Assembly: GCA_038142005.1 (NCBI GenBank)
Contig: JAYQJE010000007.1
Coordinates: 1-64,000 of the forward strand
Source: SHAN690 sp023262195
Lineage (GTDB): Bacteria > Bacteroidota > Bacteroidia > Flavobacteriales_G > Salibacteraceae
Length of the DNA: 64,000 nucleotides
Direction of reading: 5' to 3'
This document shows positions 36,777 to 46,641 of this stretch, piece after piece (the first letter of the stretch is position 1; each line of letters begins with the position of its first letter). The notes below the pieces were generated by a model. The model was not told the DNA's origin and searched no databases. It was given only the letters and a program-made list of their open reading frames with translations. A program made the translations under genes and the position numbers.

Positions 36777-37511
36777 TTAGGATTTGGTACATTTTAGTAC
36801 CACCTCAGTGGTCGAGTAACCGTTTCTGTTACCAGCTGACTCATCAAATTCCAGTATTGAAACCTTGAAACCTTGATTCTTTAACCGTTGACTTAATCCA
36901 TCCATTGAGTAGATGCGCACGTGGTCTTCTTGTCCAAAGTGTTCAAGTCGTGCTTCAGGGGAGGTAATGGCTTCATTCTCGTAGATATCACCTTGCTTGA
37001 ATGGGGTTTGTATCAGGCAGGTTCCCTTATCATTCAAAACGCGAAAAAGCTCAGACATAGCCATCGAGTCATTAGGCACATGCTCCAGGATATGATAGCA
37101 AATTATAAGATCAACCGATCCCGACTCCATGGGTAGCTTGGTAATATCATACTTGTGATCGGCTATGAAGTCATCAGATAAATCAGTAGCGATGTAGTTG
37201 ATCGTAAGTTGATGCATTTTTCGATACAGGCATCTTGATGGAGAAAAGTCGAGCACAGTTATGTCATCATTCAGCCCCATTTGGTTCAGGATATTCCAGA
37301 GCCTGCGGTTTCTTGCAATGCTTCCGCACGAAGGACAGATGGTGTGACTATCACTCTCTATAAATGCGCTAAAGGAACCTTCACAAACATTGCAATACAC
37401 GTTGCTTCCAGAATATCTTATGGCGTAGAGCTTACGCAGCCAAGGCTCTGACTTATGAAGCCATTGGCCAGGTAAAGCCTTGATTAATAAGTTTTTTATG
37501 GCCTTATACAT
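36777..37511 (-). CDS. class I SAM-dependent methyltransferase with N-terminal zinc ribbon
   Basis: 244 residues. Two cysteine pairs (CNVCEG at about 40, CPSCGS at about 59) form a zinc-ribbon-like head, followed by a methyltransferase type 11 core (VLDFSPSRCLYRKM, DITKLPMESGSVDLIICYHI, LEHVPNDSMAMSELFRVL). Such enzymes often sit in polysaccharide or glycan gene clusters; the acceptor is unknown. Isolated between two plus-strand genes. Confidence 0.82.
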   Translation of the reverse strand: MYKAIKNLLIKALPGQWLHKSEPWLRKLYAIRYSGSNVYCNVCEGSFSAFIESDSHTICPSCGSIARNRRLWNILNQMGLNDDITVLDFSPSRCLYRKMHQLTINYIATDLSDDFIADHKYDITKLPMESGSVDLIICYHILEHVPNDSMAMSELFRVLNDKGTCLIQTPFKQGDIYENEAITSPEARLEHFGQEDHVRIYSMDGLSQRLKNQGFKVSILEFDESAGNRNGYSTTEVVLKCTKS

Positions 37512-37640
37512 ACTATCGAGTGCGAGCCTGAGTGTTTGATGATGACCACATCCAAGTTGCTCAACACTGGTGCGTTTAAAATTATGATCGGCTCAAAATT
37601 ACCCACACTTTCACTACCGTACTTTGGCTTCCGTTAAACT

Positions 37641-38424
37641 ATGGCAGAATACGGTATCAGCACCCTTAGCATTATTCCTGGCAGGAATGAACCGGCAGAT
37701 GCCGCTGAACAAGTTACGCAGCTGCTTTTCGGGAGTTTTATCAAGTAAAAGAAGCACGCAAAACCTGGATCAGAATCCTAACGGTTTACGATAATTATGA
37801 GTGCTGGATCGATCGCAAGCAGCATTACCCAATATCCGATAAATATGCTCAAAGGCTTTTGAAGCAAAAATTCATTCCGGTGAGCCTCGAGGTGGTCGGT
37901 TTATTAACTCAGGTGGATAGTCGAAGCATTATACCAATAATGGCAGGAAGCTCGCTACCATTTTTCAAGGATGGAGAGTGCAATATCGATGGGGTAAAAT
38001 ACCGTTTTGACGGCCAAGCTTTGTTGAAGGCTGACAAGAAGAATCATCTGGCCTTGATAAACCATGCAGAGTTGTATTTGAATACACCTTACCTCTGGGG
38101 AGGAAGGCATCCATTTGGTATTGATTGCTCTGGTTTTACGCAGATTTGTTATAAAATGATTGGTGTGGCCATTCCAAGGGATGCTTATCAGCAGGCAGAG
38201 CTTGGGCACTCTTTAAGTTTTATTGAAGAGGCTCAGCCCGGAGATTTGGCTTTTTTGACAACCCAGAGGGTAAGATTACACATGTCGGGCTAATGCTGGA
38301 GAATAATCGGATTATTCATGCTTCGGGTAAAGTGCGCATTGATAGAATTGACCATCAGGGGATCTATAATGATGAGCTCAACGACTATAGTCATCGACTA
38401 CGCATCATTAAGCGAGTACTTTAA
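37641..38424 (+). CDS. NlpC/P60 cell-wall peptidase with SH3-like domain (two frameshifts)
   Basis: About 261 residues after repair. N-terminal SH3-like part (RKTWIRILTVYDNYECWI) and NlpC/P60 domain with catalytic Cys in HPFGIDCSGFTQ, GDLAFFDNP and His in THVGLMLENNRIIHASG. Cleaves peptidoglycan peptides (D-Glu-mDAP bonds in the best known members). No signal peptide is visible at MAEYGISTLSII. Slips: G3 at 37731-37733 (one more G gives LLFGEFYQVKEA) and T6 at 38251-38256 (one more T gives LAFFDNPEGKITHVG). Confidence 0.88.
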
Positions 38425-38432
38425 AAATTCGA

Positions 38433-39671
38433 TTAGCTCAAACGGATTACTCTACCCAATAGTTCCTTTTTGAATTCCGGAGAGTTGTGTGATTTTGAAG
38501 CACAGTTGTCGAGGTCATAAATCCACGATTCATTTGGTGCAAACATCGTGATGTCAAAGCGGCTACCCACCGATAATTCTGGTGCTTGCAGCCCTAAAAT
38601 TTGTCTTGGTCTTAATGCTGCAGCCTGCACAATGCCAGCCCATTTTAAGTCATCAAGCTTTTCATTTACAAGCGGAAGCATGGTTTCGAGCATCGTCATG
38701 CCATAAGCGGCATGCTCAAATTCACAGTCTTTGGCTTCAATGTTCACTGGTGTGTGGTCGCTTACGACAACATCAATGGTGCCATCGAGCACAGCATCTA
38801 AAAGAGCTCTTTGCGTTTCTTTTGAGCGCAGTGCTGGTTGTGTCTTGAAGTTGGTATCAAAGTCGTTGAGTGCAGACTCGTTATAGATCAAATTATGCAT
38901 GGAAACCCCAGCGGTGATTGACAGTCCTTTGCTTTTGGCTGTGCGAATCAAATCAATTGATCCAATGCTAGAGACATTGGAAACATGAAGACGTGAACCT
39001 GTATATTCCAATAAATAGATGTCGCGATTCAACATGATTTCTTCAGAAAGCTCAGGAGATTGCTTTATCCCCAGCGAGACATTGTTTCTACTCTCATTGA
39101 CCATTCCACCTGGACTCACAGACTCGTCATAAGGGAAGGCACTAATCCAGCCACCAAATGGTTTGACGTACTCTAGTGCACGCTTCATCAAATTGGTGTC
39201 GTAAATCGGTGACTTACCATCGGTAAACCCGATTGCTCCTTGCTGCTGCATATCAAACATCTCAGAGAGCTGCTTACCCGAACACCCTTTGCTTAGAGCC
39301 CCGTAGGGTAGTAGCTTTACACCATTGCTAGCATTGTGTTTGGCGATATTCCGAATTTGAGCGGCATTATCAACGGCTGGCTCGGTGGTGGGTAATAGGC
39401 ACACATGACTGAACCCGCCTCGGGCCGCTGCATCGGAAATTGAGTTCAGATTTTCGAGGTATTCATTGCCGGGTTCACCGCAAGTGGCTTGCAAATCGAT
39501 AAGGCTCGGAAATCCAATCAAACCATCAAATTCGATAAGTTGATCTGAGGTTTGGCTGATTTGGTTTTCAATTTCTAGGACAATCCCGTCTTCTAAGAGC
39601 ACATCTACTTTACGCCCATCCCATACCGTGTTTGGATAGTGAAGTGTTAGGTTCTTTATTAAAGTTTTCAT
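38433..39671 (-). CDS. dihydroorotase-like protein lacking metal ligands
   Basis: 412 residues, amidohydrolase fold, clearly related to class I dihydroorotases (GFPSLIDLQATCGEPGNEYL, GAIGFTDGKSPI, VVVSDHTPVNIEA). The HxH metal pair after the first strand is Q-A-T, the HCED histidine is missing (ISAFPYDESVS) and the HVST histidine is Asn (LHVSNVSS); only the Asp of SDH remains. So it is probably inactive and may serve as a structural partner of aspartate carbamoyltransferase, as PyrC-like pseudo-subunits do in Pseudomonas. Overlaps the BatA-type gene by 4 bases. Confidence 0.85.
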   Translation of the reverse strand: MKTLIKNLTLHYPNTVWDGRKVDVLLEDGIVLEIENQISQTSDQLIEFDGLIGFPSLIDLQATCGEPGNEYLENLNSISDAAARGGFSHVCLLPTTEPAVDNAAQIRNIAKHNASNGVKLLPYGALSKGCSGKQLSEMFDMQQQGAIGFTDGKSPIYDTNLMKRALEYVKPFGGWISAFPYDESVSPGGMVNESRNNVSLGIKQSPELSEEIMLNRDIYLLEYTGSRLHVSNVSSIGSIDLIRTAKSKGLSITAGVSMHNLIYNESALNDFDTNFKTQPALRSKETQRALLDAVLDGTIDVVVSDHTPVNIEAKDCEFEHAAYGMTMLETMLPLVNEKLDDLKWAGIVQAAALRPRQILGLQAPELSVGSRFDITMFAPNESWIYDLDNCASKSHNSPEFKKELLGRVIRLS

Positions 39672-41671
39672 GACTTTAAAAGTTTGATCAGGATGGTTTC
39701 ACCCATCAATAATATAAACGCAGATAGAATGAACCAATACCAGAGTTCAGTATTCATGTCTGCCATAGCCAAATTTGAGCTTGTTTCAATTTCTATGGCT
39801 GCATACAACTGAACATCATTTGATGCGGACTGAAGCATGGTAATGATTTCTTGGTCGCTAAGGTTGGTGAGTTGGCTTTCATTTCTATCCAAGTTAAAGG
39901 CCAGGTTGATGGATTCTCTGTCTGCGTCACCTAATTCATAGAAACCTTGCAGTAGCTCTAATCCTGATAGTGAAATTCCTCTGAACGCTTTTCCTACATT
40001 ATACGTTCTATCTGTAGTTAAATGCCTCAGCCTAGGTGCTTCCGATTCAATCTTGTTAACGCTCACGACCTTTGTTGATGTAGAGTAGGAGAGTGGTTGT
40101 TCAACTCCAGAACGCAGAGCCATATTAAATACTGTGGGTACAAAGAGGGCGTGGTTTCTGAAGTTGGTGTTGGCATCATCCAGTGATGTAGGGATAATAT
40201 ATAATCGACCATTTGCACTCGGTATCACAGATACTAGAACATCTCCATTATAGAGGTTGATCAAACCTTCTAATTGATTTCCTCCAACGCTGTGGTAACC
40301 GTGCACCCGCGGAAAGTTCAGATCCTTAGGTACAGACTCAAAAACTTCATCAAATACTATGTCTTGTGTGGTAAGCTCATTTGCATCGATGGTATCATTT
40401 CTCCAACCTTTGAAATCTACCTTAAACTCCTCCGAAATCAATTCCTGAGAAGTTTTCGTTACACCTTCAGGAAGGGTAATTAACACATTATACCCTTCGT
40501 TCAACGTGTTTTGAATAATGGATAGCAACCCACTGCTCCAGTCTTCAATATCATTTAAGATCAATAGATTGGTTTCAGATAGGGAATCTTGAATAATGGA
40601 CTTCTCATTAAAGAATTGATAGGCAACTCCTTCATCATCAAACAGTTTTTCAAAAGCTTTGACCTTGGTGGATGTGCCCCGGATTTCTGCAACTCTAATG
40701 TCTTTCTTTGGCTTTATAGCAACATAGTATTCATTGTCAAAAGAAATCGGAACATCATCTGTGCTGATGGTCACCAAGTATGGCCGAGGTTCTGGAAACG
40801 TCAATATTAAGTGTGTATCAATACTGCTATTGGCTTCAAGATTCAAATTAATGCTACCAAGCATTTGGTTCGGTGTTGATGTTTCGATGATTTGATCTTG
40901 AACCAATGTTTGTCCGTGGTTACTGATGGTAAGGTTAAGCTTGAAAGGCACGCCAACCTGAATCAAGGGCTCAGAAACCCAAGCGCTGTCAATCGAAATG
41001 TTTTTATTGAAGTCACCACGATATTGCACTAGACGAATTGCTGTATTTGAATCGGCCACCGTCTCTAAAGAATCTGTTGGGAAATTGAAATCGCTTAGGT
41101 AATATAAAATTGACTTTGTGTAGTCATGCTCAATCTTTTGAGACTGGTGATGCTTCCAAAGTTCACTTGGTGTGAGCGTTTTTGTTGTGAACTCAACTTG
41201 ATCTATGGCCTTAATGATGCCCTGTGCATCAAAAACCCATCTCGACTCTGGAGCCAGATCATGTGTCAGCAATTGAAACTTAGTCTCATTGCCGTATGAT
41301 TCAATGATCTGATAGGCGTCTTGCTGAGCTTGCTTTAGTAGGTTAGAATTTTCCACTTCATTTTGCATACTCAATGTGTTGTCGATCAAAATGGCAATCA
41401 CAGGTGAATCATCTATGTCGCTTGACATAGCAGCTGGTATGATTGGTTCTGCAAAGGCAAGTACAACCAAAGCCAACGTGAGCACGCGCATCAACAGAAT
41501 GAGTAAATGCTTCAGTTGATTTTGTGTGTGTGATTGAGTTTGGACCTGCTTCAGTAAAGAAATGTCCGAGAACTTAATTTGACGATACCTCCTGAATTGG
41601 AATAGGTGTATAATGATCGGAATTCCGAGTAGCCCAAGTGCCCAAAGAAAGGATGGTGAGCTAAAGATCAT
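39668..41671 (-). CDS. BatA-type membrane protein with vWA-like domain
   Basis: 667 residues. Typical start FLWALGLLGIPIIIHLFQFR followed by RYRQIKFSDISLL and a second helix (LLILLMRVLTLALVVLAFAE), the N-terminal double-helix unit of BatA-like proteins; a degenerate vWA domain (AILIDNTLSMQNE), long beta-rich region and C-terminal helix (LWYWFILSAFILLMGETILI). Similar in plan to the protein at 3792-5860. Role in envelope integrity is assumed, not shown. Translationally coupled to the dihydroorotase-like gene. Confidence 0.85.
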   Translation of the reverse strand: MIFSSPSFLWALGLLGIPIIIHLFQFRRYRQIKFSDISLLKQVQTQSHTQNQLKHLLILLMRVLTLALVVLAFAEPIIPAAMSSDIDDSPVIAILIDNTLSMQNEVENSNLLKQAQQDAYQIIESYGNETKFQLLTHDLAPESRWVFDAQGIIKAIDQVEFTTKTLTPSELWKHHQSQKIEHDYTKSILYYLSDFNFPTDSLETVADSNTAIRLVQYRGDFNKNISIDSAWVSEPLIQVGVPFKLNLTISNHGQTLVQDQIIETSTPNQMLGSINLNLEANSSIDTHLILTFPEPRPYLVTISTDDVPISFDNEYYVAIKPKKDIRVAEIRGTSTKVKAFEKLFDDEGVAYQFFNEKSIIQDSLSETNLLILNDIEDWSSGLLSIIQNTLNEGYNVLITLPEGVTKTSQELISEEFKVDFKGWRNDTIDANELTTQDIVFDEVFESVPKDLNFPRVHGYHSVGGNQLEGLINLYNGDVLVSVIPSANGRLYIIPTSLDDANTNFRNHALFVPTVFNMALRSGVEQPLSYSTSTKVVSVNKIESEAPRLRHLTTDRTYNVGKAFRGISLSGLELLQGFYELGDADRESINLAFNLDRNESQLTNLSDQEIITMLQSASNDVQLYAAIEIETSSNLAMADMNTELWYWFILSAFILLMGETILIKLLKS

Positions 41672-41709
41672 TAAAGCGCGAATTTACTCAATGATCGCAA
41701 TGCAGCGCT

Positions 41710-42825
41710 CTATTTTGCCAATTGAATTTGTAGGATGAAAAATGGGGGTTGGGTTTCGGAGGCAAAGATTTTATGCTCGATTTGTTTGCCACTTAATCTT
41801 TTCAGCTGCATCAGCCCGGTTCCCTTCATTCCTTTTCCTTGTACATGCTCCTCACCAGTTTTACTTAAGAGGTTATTGATCTCTTCAGTAGTCATGATGT
41901 TAATTCGATTCACAACGCGTTCTATGGAATCTTTATTATCCATGTGGATGTAGTTACCCGATTGCATGCAATATCCAGTAGGGATGCACTGCAACATAAA
42001 TACTCCGGGTTTTCCTGGTTGATTGAATCTGTTGCAGGCATGTTTGGCAACATTTCTCAATAGCTCAGTCATTACGATGCCCAATCCATCACTCTCCGGA
42101 TCATCACTTACGGTAGTATCAATTTGATTCGACAAGTGGTTTACATTTTCTTCATTGAGCAAACCCTTAAAGAGTATTTGCGCATCAATGTCAATCATGT
42201 TATCATGAATGTCTATAGCCTTCTCTAGATACTTTTCTCCTGAGCTTGCATCATCATAGTTATTCTTATCTATCGCTATAGAAAGATTGAGATAATAGAA
42301 GTAGCCGTCATCTACAGGAACAAATTTGTAATGCAGTTTACCACTGGATTTTCTTGCCATATCCACAAGACCTAAGCCAGCGCCACCTTTGGTTGAGAAA
42401 CCAGAGTTATTAAGGATCTCCAAATAGTATTCTTTTAGCTCTGCCTGCTCTTTATTGCTGATCGTAGATAGACGTTCTTCCAGAAGCTTCTTAACATCCG
42501 CAGCCACCCAGTTACCGTAGGTCACGGAATATGCTTCCACATGCCTATTAATAATGAATAAACCACCTTCATAGGCACTGCCGTCTCTATTGTATTTCTG
42601 ATGTCGGGTGATGTTTTGCAAACCCTCCACCATAAGATAGTAGACCTTCTTTGCGATTTTTGGAGAATCAAGCGCATGCAGATTTTCATCTGTCAAAAAC
42701 AGAATGTTATCTGTTATTGAGCTGTTGAAATTTCCCCGACAAGCAAATAAGAATTGATTTGTATCAATACTCCTTCCTGACTCGTGGATTAGGTCAAACG
42801 CATGTTTGTTTATAGGTTCGTTCAT
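41710..42825 (-). CDS. tandem SiaB-like (DUF6272) kinase-type protein
   Basis: 371 residues made of two related GHKL/HATPase-like domains. First (about 15-195): VEGLQNITRHQKYN (N-box) and TKGGAGLGLVDMARKSSG (G-box). Second (about 205-371): ELLRNVAKHACNRFN and GKGMKGTGLMQLKRLSG. This is the SiaB/DUF6272 pattern, where the usual protein is a single domain near 180-200 residues that phosphorylates a small SiaC-like target. Here two are fused. The STAS protein at 12631 is a possible but unlinked partner. Family call is from memory. Confidence 0.7.
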   Translation of the reverse strand: MNEPINKHAFDLIHESGRSIDTNQFLFACRGNFNSSITDNILFLTDENLHALDSPKIAKKVYYLMVEGLQNITRHQKYNRDGSAYEGGLFIINRHVEAYSVTYGNWVAADVKKLLEERLSTISNKEQAELKEYYLEILNNSGFSTKGGAGLGLVDMARKSSGKLHYKFVPVDDGYFYYLNLSIAIDKNNYDDASSGEKYLEKAIDIHDNMIDIDAQILFKGLLNEENVNHLSNQIDTTVSDDPESDGLGIVMTELLRNVAKHACNRFNQPGKPGVFMLQCIPTGYCMQSGNYIHMDNKDSIERVVNRINIMTTEEINNLLSKTGEEHVQGKGMKGTGLMQLKRLSGKQIEHKIFASETQPPFFILQIQLAK

Positions 42826-42895
42826 CCGAGCGACAGCAAAAATTTAAATTTTATCCATATAATCATGGTTTGGAACGAAAACTATTGAAAAAACT

Positions 42896-43381
42896 TTGAT
42901 TTCGGATTATAGAAGGTTAATTGATCTCTACAACAGCAATCAAAAATCGCTGAATAAGACTCTGAATACGAAATCGAAGAGTAAAGGTTTCGACAAGGCA
43001 GTTCACGAAGCTCACGATCAGGTGTTTGAAGAGATTGATTGCCTCAATTGTGCGAATTGTTGCAAGACGGTTGGCCCACTTTTTACGCCTTCAGATATCA
43101 AAAGGATTTCGGCAAAGTTGAAACTCTCTGAACGTATGTTTACAGATCAATTCCTAAGGCGTGATGAGGATGGTGATATGGTCTTAAAATCGCTTCCATG
43201 CCCGTTTCTTGCAGAGGATAATCGATGTAATATTTATGAATACCGACCTGCTGCTTGCCGGAGATTTCCGCATACGGATGAAAAAGGACAAAAGGCTCTT
43301 TTGACATTAACAAAGAAAAATGCTCAAGTGTGTCCTGCAGTGAGTCAAATAGTTCAAAAACTGGCCGAGTCAGTTCGCTGA
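42896..43381 (+). CDS. YkgJ-family cysteine-cluster protein
   Basis: 161 residues. Eight cysteines in the family pattern: CLNCANCCKTVGPLF (about 44-58), then CPFLAEDNRC and PAACRRFP, CPAV. A zinc or iron-sulfur cluster is assumed for this family; function unknown. The start is a TTG at 42896; no in-frame ATG lies upstream before a stop. Its 3' end overlaps the opposite gene by 28 bases. Confidence 0.82.
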   Translation: MISDYRRLIDLYNSNQKSLNKTLNTKSKSKGFDKAVHEAHDQVFEEIDCLNCANCCKTVGPLFTPSDIKRISAKLKLSERMFTDQFLRRDEDGDMVLKSLPCPFLAEDNRCNIYEYRPAACRRFPHTDEKGQKALLTLTKKNAQVCPAVSQIVQKLAESVR

Positions 43382-43731
43382 CCATTCATATATCGCCAAT
43401 ATACCCATGCTCCTGAACCGTAAATGAGCACATCAATTAGGTCTGCCGTAAACCTAGGGTCGTATCTTGGTAGAATAAGTTCGAAGTAAACGGCTACCAG
43501 CACCGTGATGAAGGCAATATCGGGCAAGCCAATTTCAAAGTGACGGTGATTTGATGCAAAAATTTGTATGACAAGCTGTGCTGATTTTAAGATGATCGGT
43601 AGTGCTAAAAAGTCCTCCAAGTACATATGCACAATAGGAATACTGGGCCAATAAACCTCTATGCCTTTATATACAGCAAACACCATGATAAATAGCGAGT
43701 AGAGGATTAAATCTAATCTATACTTCCGCAT
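43354..43731 (-). CDS. small integral membrane protein, hypothetical
   Basis: 125 residues from ATG 43731 with about four hydrophobic segments (LILYSLFIMVFAVYKGIEVY first). The frame extends further upstream but overlaps the zinc-ribbon gene, which ends two bases before this ATG. No family recognised. Its 3' end overlaps the YkgJ-family gene on the other strand. Confidence 0.6.
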   Translation of the reverse strand: MRKYRLDLILYSLFIMVFAVYKGIEVYWPSIPIVHMYLEDFLALPIILKSAQLVIQIFASNHRHFEIGLPDIAFITVLVAVYFELILPRYDPRFTADLIDVLIYGSGAWVYWRYMNGQRTDSASF

Positions 43732-43733
43732 AA

Positions 43734-44015
43734 TTAGTGGGCAAAGGCGGTAGCTAAATAGATGAAAAAGGCCACAATTCCATAGAGCATCAGTTGCACC
43801 AATTGTACCGGGCGTTTTAAGATTTGTAGCCAAATAGGATCTTCATTATTAATCCTCCAAATTGGGATATGTATATCCTCTACCGCCCGTCTTTTCTTTA
43901 GCTCATTCCTGCGGGCTTCATGAATTGGATGACCGCAATGTGTGCAGTTTTCAATTTTCGCGTCTGTATAACTCCCGCACGTTTGGCACTTTTTGACGTG
44001 TATGCCTGCGCTCAT
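43734..44015 (-). CDS. zinc-ribbon membrane protein, hypothetical
   Basis: 93 residues: a four-cysteine ribbon (CQTCGSYTDAKIENCTHCGH, about 10-29), a basic stretch and one C-terminal helix (LYGIVAFFIYLATAF). Probably a membrane-tethered zinc protein. Three bases after the PhoH gene, two before the next, so part of that operon. Confidence 0.65.
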   Translation of the reverse strand: MSAGIHVKKCQTCGSYTDAKIENCTHCGHPIHEARRNELKKRRAVEDIHIPIWRINNEDPIWLQILKRPVQLVQLMLYGIVAFFIYLATAFAH

Positions 44016-44018
44016 TTA

Positions 44019-45353
44019 CTACAATAATTCGTTTGCAAGGTTGGCCAATTCGCTGCGCTCACCCTTGCTCAAGGTAACATGGGCAAAAAGTGGGTTTCCT
44101 TTCAATCGATCAATGATGTAGCTCAATCCATTGGATTGCTCATCCAAATAAGGTGTGTCGATTTGTCGAATATCACCAGTAAAAATTATTTTGGTGTTTT
44201 CACCGGCTCTGGTGATTATGGTTTTCACTTCGTGTGGGGTGAGATTCTGTGCCTCATCAATAATGAAGTAAACATTGCTCAAACTGCGACCGCGAATAAA
44301 AGCCAACGGAGTGATTTGGATTTTTCTCCTTGAGCATACTCAGTATCTGCTTGTAACGTTTTTCATTCTCAGTGAACTGACTTTTGATAAACTCCAGATT
44401 ATCCCATAGAGGTTGCATGTAAGGATCGATTTTTCTGTCAGCTGTGCCTGGTAAGAAACCAATATCTCTGTTGCTCAATGGGACTATTGGGCGCGCCAGA
44501 ATCACTTGGTTGTATTCTTTTCGCTGTTCAAGGGCCGCAGCAAGGGCAAGCAGTGTCTTTCCAGTTCCGCAACGCCTTGCATCGTCACCAATTTTATATT
44601 CGGATTCATCAGCGCGTGCATAGCGAAGGTTTGCTCAGCATTTCTGGGCTTTATCCCATAGCTGTAGATTTTCTCTACCCGCTCCATCATCTCTGAAATG
44701 GGGTTATAGTAAGCCAGCGATGATGATTTTCCATTTTTCAGGATGTAGTAGTGATTATCGATCACTCGCTCTACGGCCGACAAATCTTCAGTATAACCAA
44801 TCGTATAGAGTTTTCGGATGTACTCGCTATCCACATGCTCAATGATCTCATTGCCCGGATATAATCGATTAATGTCCTCGATTTTGCCTGTCTCATAGTC
44901 TTCAGCAGGAATTTTAAGTGCCTTTGCTTTTAGGCGAAGATTGATGTCTTTGGAAACCAGGATAACACTAGTATTCTTTTCAGTTTGTTGAAGGTGCAAG
45001 ACCGTATTTAAAATTTTATGGTCGGCTTTGCGGTCTTCAAATACCTTTTGCGCATCAACCTTGAGTTCACCATTATTTAGGATAATCTTAAATTTTCCTT
45101 TGTTTTCTCCTTCAAGTGGAATCCAATCTTGCAGCGTGTGATCAGCACTCACACGATCCATCAATCGGATGAATTCGCGTGCCTCGTAATTCTTGCTATC
45201 CTTTCCTCTTTTAAAGTTGTCTAATTCTTCAAGAACGGTAATTGGTAGGCATATGTCATGTTCATCGAAGCTATTGATGCTCTGATGGTCGTGCAGTATT
45301 ACTGAAGTGTCGAGTACAAATACTTTTCTTTTTGGCTTTTTGCTTGCAGGCAT
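44019..45353 (-). CDS. PhoH-like ATPase with N-terminal PIN domain (two frameshifts)
   Basis: About 444 residues after repair, the size of YlaK/PhoH2-type proteins. PIN nuclease domain (VFVLDTSVILHD, EELDNFKRG, about 11-140) and PhoH ATPase domain with Walker A GVAGTGKT and Walker B YFIIDEAQNLTPHEVKTI. A combined RNase/RNA helicase activity is known for PhoH2. Slips: CC at 44567-44568 (one more base restores GVAGTGKTLLALAAAL) and T3 at 44315-44317 (one fewer gives NPITPLAFIRGRSL). Own promoter upstream. Confidence 0.9.
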
Positions 45354-45370
45354 AATCTCTGAATATGTAC

Positions 45371-45378
45371 CGAAGGTA
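45371..45378 (-). promoter_or_regulatory. promoter -7 element of the PhoH operon
   Basis: TACCTTCG on the minus strand, 17 bases before the ATG at 45353, in the 91-base gap after the glycosyltransferase gene. Confidence 0.45.
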
Positions 45379-45444
45379 TGCGCTGCTTGTGGCTATTGAG
45401 TAAAGTATTCTAATAAGTAATTAACGCACGGTGTTGATATTCTA

Positions 45445-46635
45445 TCAATTACCTTGTATTATACTCTCATCAGTGGCTGAGAATGCCTCGGAGAACGCTA
45501 GAGCATGGGTGCTCCAATCGAAGTTTTTATTGACGTATCTTTTTCCTGAGTCACCAATTTGTTTGCGTTTTTCGGCATTCTCAATAAGCTCAATTACACC
45601 TGCTGCTATGGAGGATGGATCATCGGCAATGATTACATCTGTTCCTGAGATTGCTCCCAGAGCATTGTTTGCCATGCTTGTGGTTATGCACGCAACTCCA
45701 CAACTCATAGCTTCTAAAAGCTTGTTTTGAAGCCCTGTGTTGACAATCATAGGTGCAACAAAGATTTTCGAGCTCCAATATATAGCGGAGATATCATCAA
45801 CCCATCCCGTAATTCTCACATTTTGAGACTCTAATTTTTTCACTTCTTGTGCCGGTGTAGCACCTGCAAGACATACCTGAATCGATGGATGCTTCTTCCA
45901 CACGATGGGCATGATTTCCTTCACCAACATTTTGGCACTTTCAATATTGGGCTTGTAAGCCATGTTGCCTGTGAATAAAATATCTATAGTCTTGTCTCGC
46001 TTTTCAGTTTGAGCTTGTAAGAATTTTGGATCTATACCATTGGGTACCACAATGAGGTCCTTTACATGATCAAGTTGTTCTCGGTCTTGATTTGATATAA
46101 TAAACCTTTTATTAAAGTAGCCTTGGATGTCAGTCTCATACTGCTTTAAACGTTTCGCCTCCATCCTCATAATCATACTTTTTGGCCAACTCGACTTATT
46201 GGCCATCCGATCCATTCCAATTGAAAATGCATCCATATAGTCAATAGACTTACTGAGTACAGAGTAAGGTTTGACATACTCTACAGTGCGCGTCAATTGA
46301 CAAAAAATATGATCGGGTATATTGTGATCTAAAAACTGGTTGAACTTCTTTTTAATGCTTTTGGAGTTGAAGTATGCCACCTGAAATGGCTTATCACTAA
46401 AGATATTCGTGATGAGCCTCCAAGCAATTCCCCATTTATTCAAGCGGTAAATCTCTACCTTATTGCACAGTTCATTAAGCTTTAACTCGGCTTCCTTACT
46501 AATAGGTTTATCGGTCAAACAGAAAAGTGTGACCTCGTGGTTTTGAGACCATTCACGTAGTAGATGATATGCGCGGAGTTTATCACCTTTCTCAAGCGGC
46601 CAAGGAACTCGACTTAAAACTACGAGGATCTTCAT
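45445..46635 (-). CDS. glycosyltransferase, GT4/GT1 type
   Basis: 396 residues. N-terminal domain ILVVLSRVPWPLEKGDKLRA (about 3-22) and donor domain with VVPNGIDPKF, ILFTGNMAYKPNIES, RITGWVDDI and the nucleotide-sugar motif NTGLQNKLLEAMSCGVACI. Retaining GT-B transferase, similar to the TIGR03087/Stp1 kind; sugar and acceptor unknown. Six bases downstream of the LptG-like gene, which points to envelope glycan work. Confidence 0.88.
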   Translation of the reverse strand: MKILVVLSRVPWPLEKGDKLRAYHLLREWSQNHEVTLFCLTDKPISKEAELKLNELCNKVEIYRLNKWGIAWRLITNIFSDKPFQVAYFNSKSIKKKFNQFLDHNIPDHIFCQLTRTVEYVKPYSVLSKSIDYMDAFSIGMDRMANKSSWPKSMIMRMEAKRLKQYETDIQGYFNKRFIISNQDREQLDHVKDLIVVPNGIDPKFLQAQTEKRDKTIDILFTGNMAYKPNIESAKMLVKEIMPIVWKKHPSIQVCLAGATPAQEVKKLESQNVRITGWVDDISAIYWSSKIFVAPMIVNTGLQNKLLEAMSCGVACITTSMANNALGAISGTDVIIADDPSSIAAGVIELIENAEKRKQIGDSGKRYVNKNFDWSTHALAFSEAFSATDESIIQGN

Positions 46636-46641
46636 TGTGAA

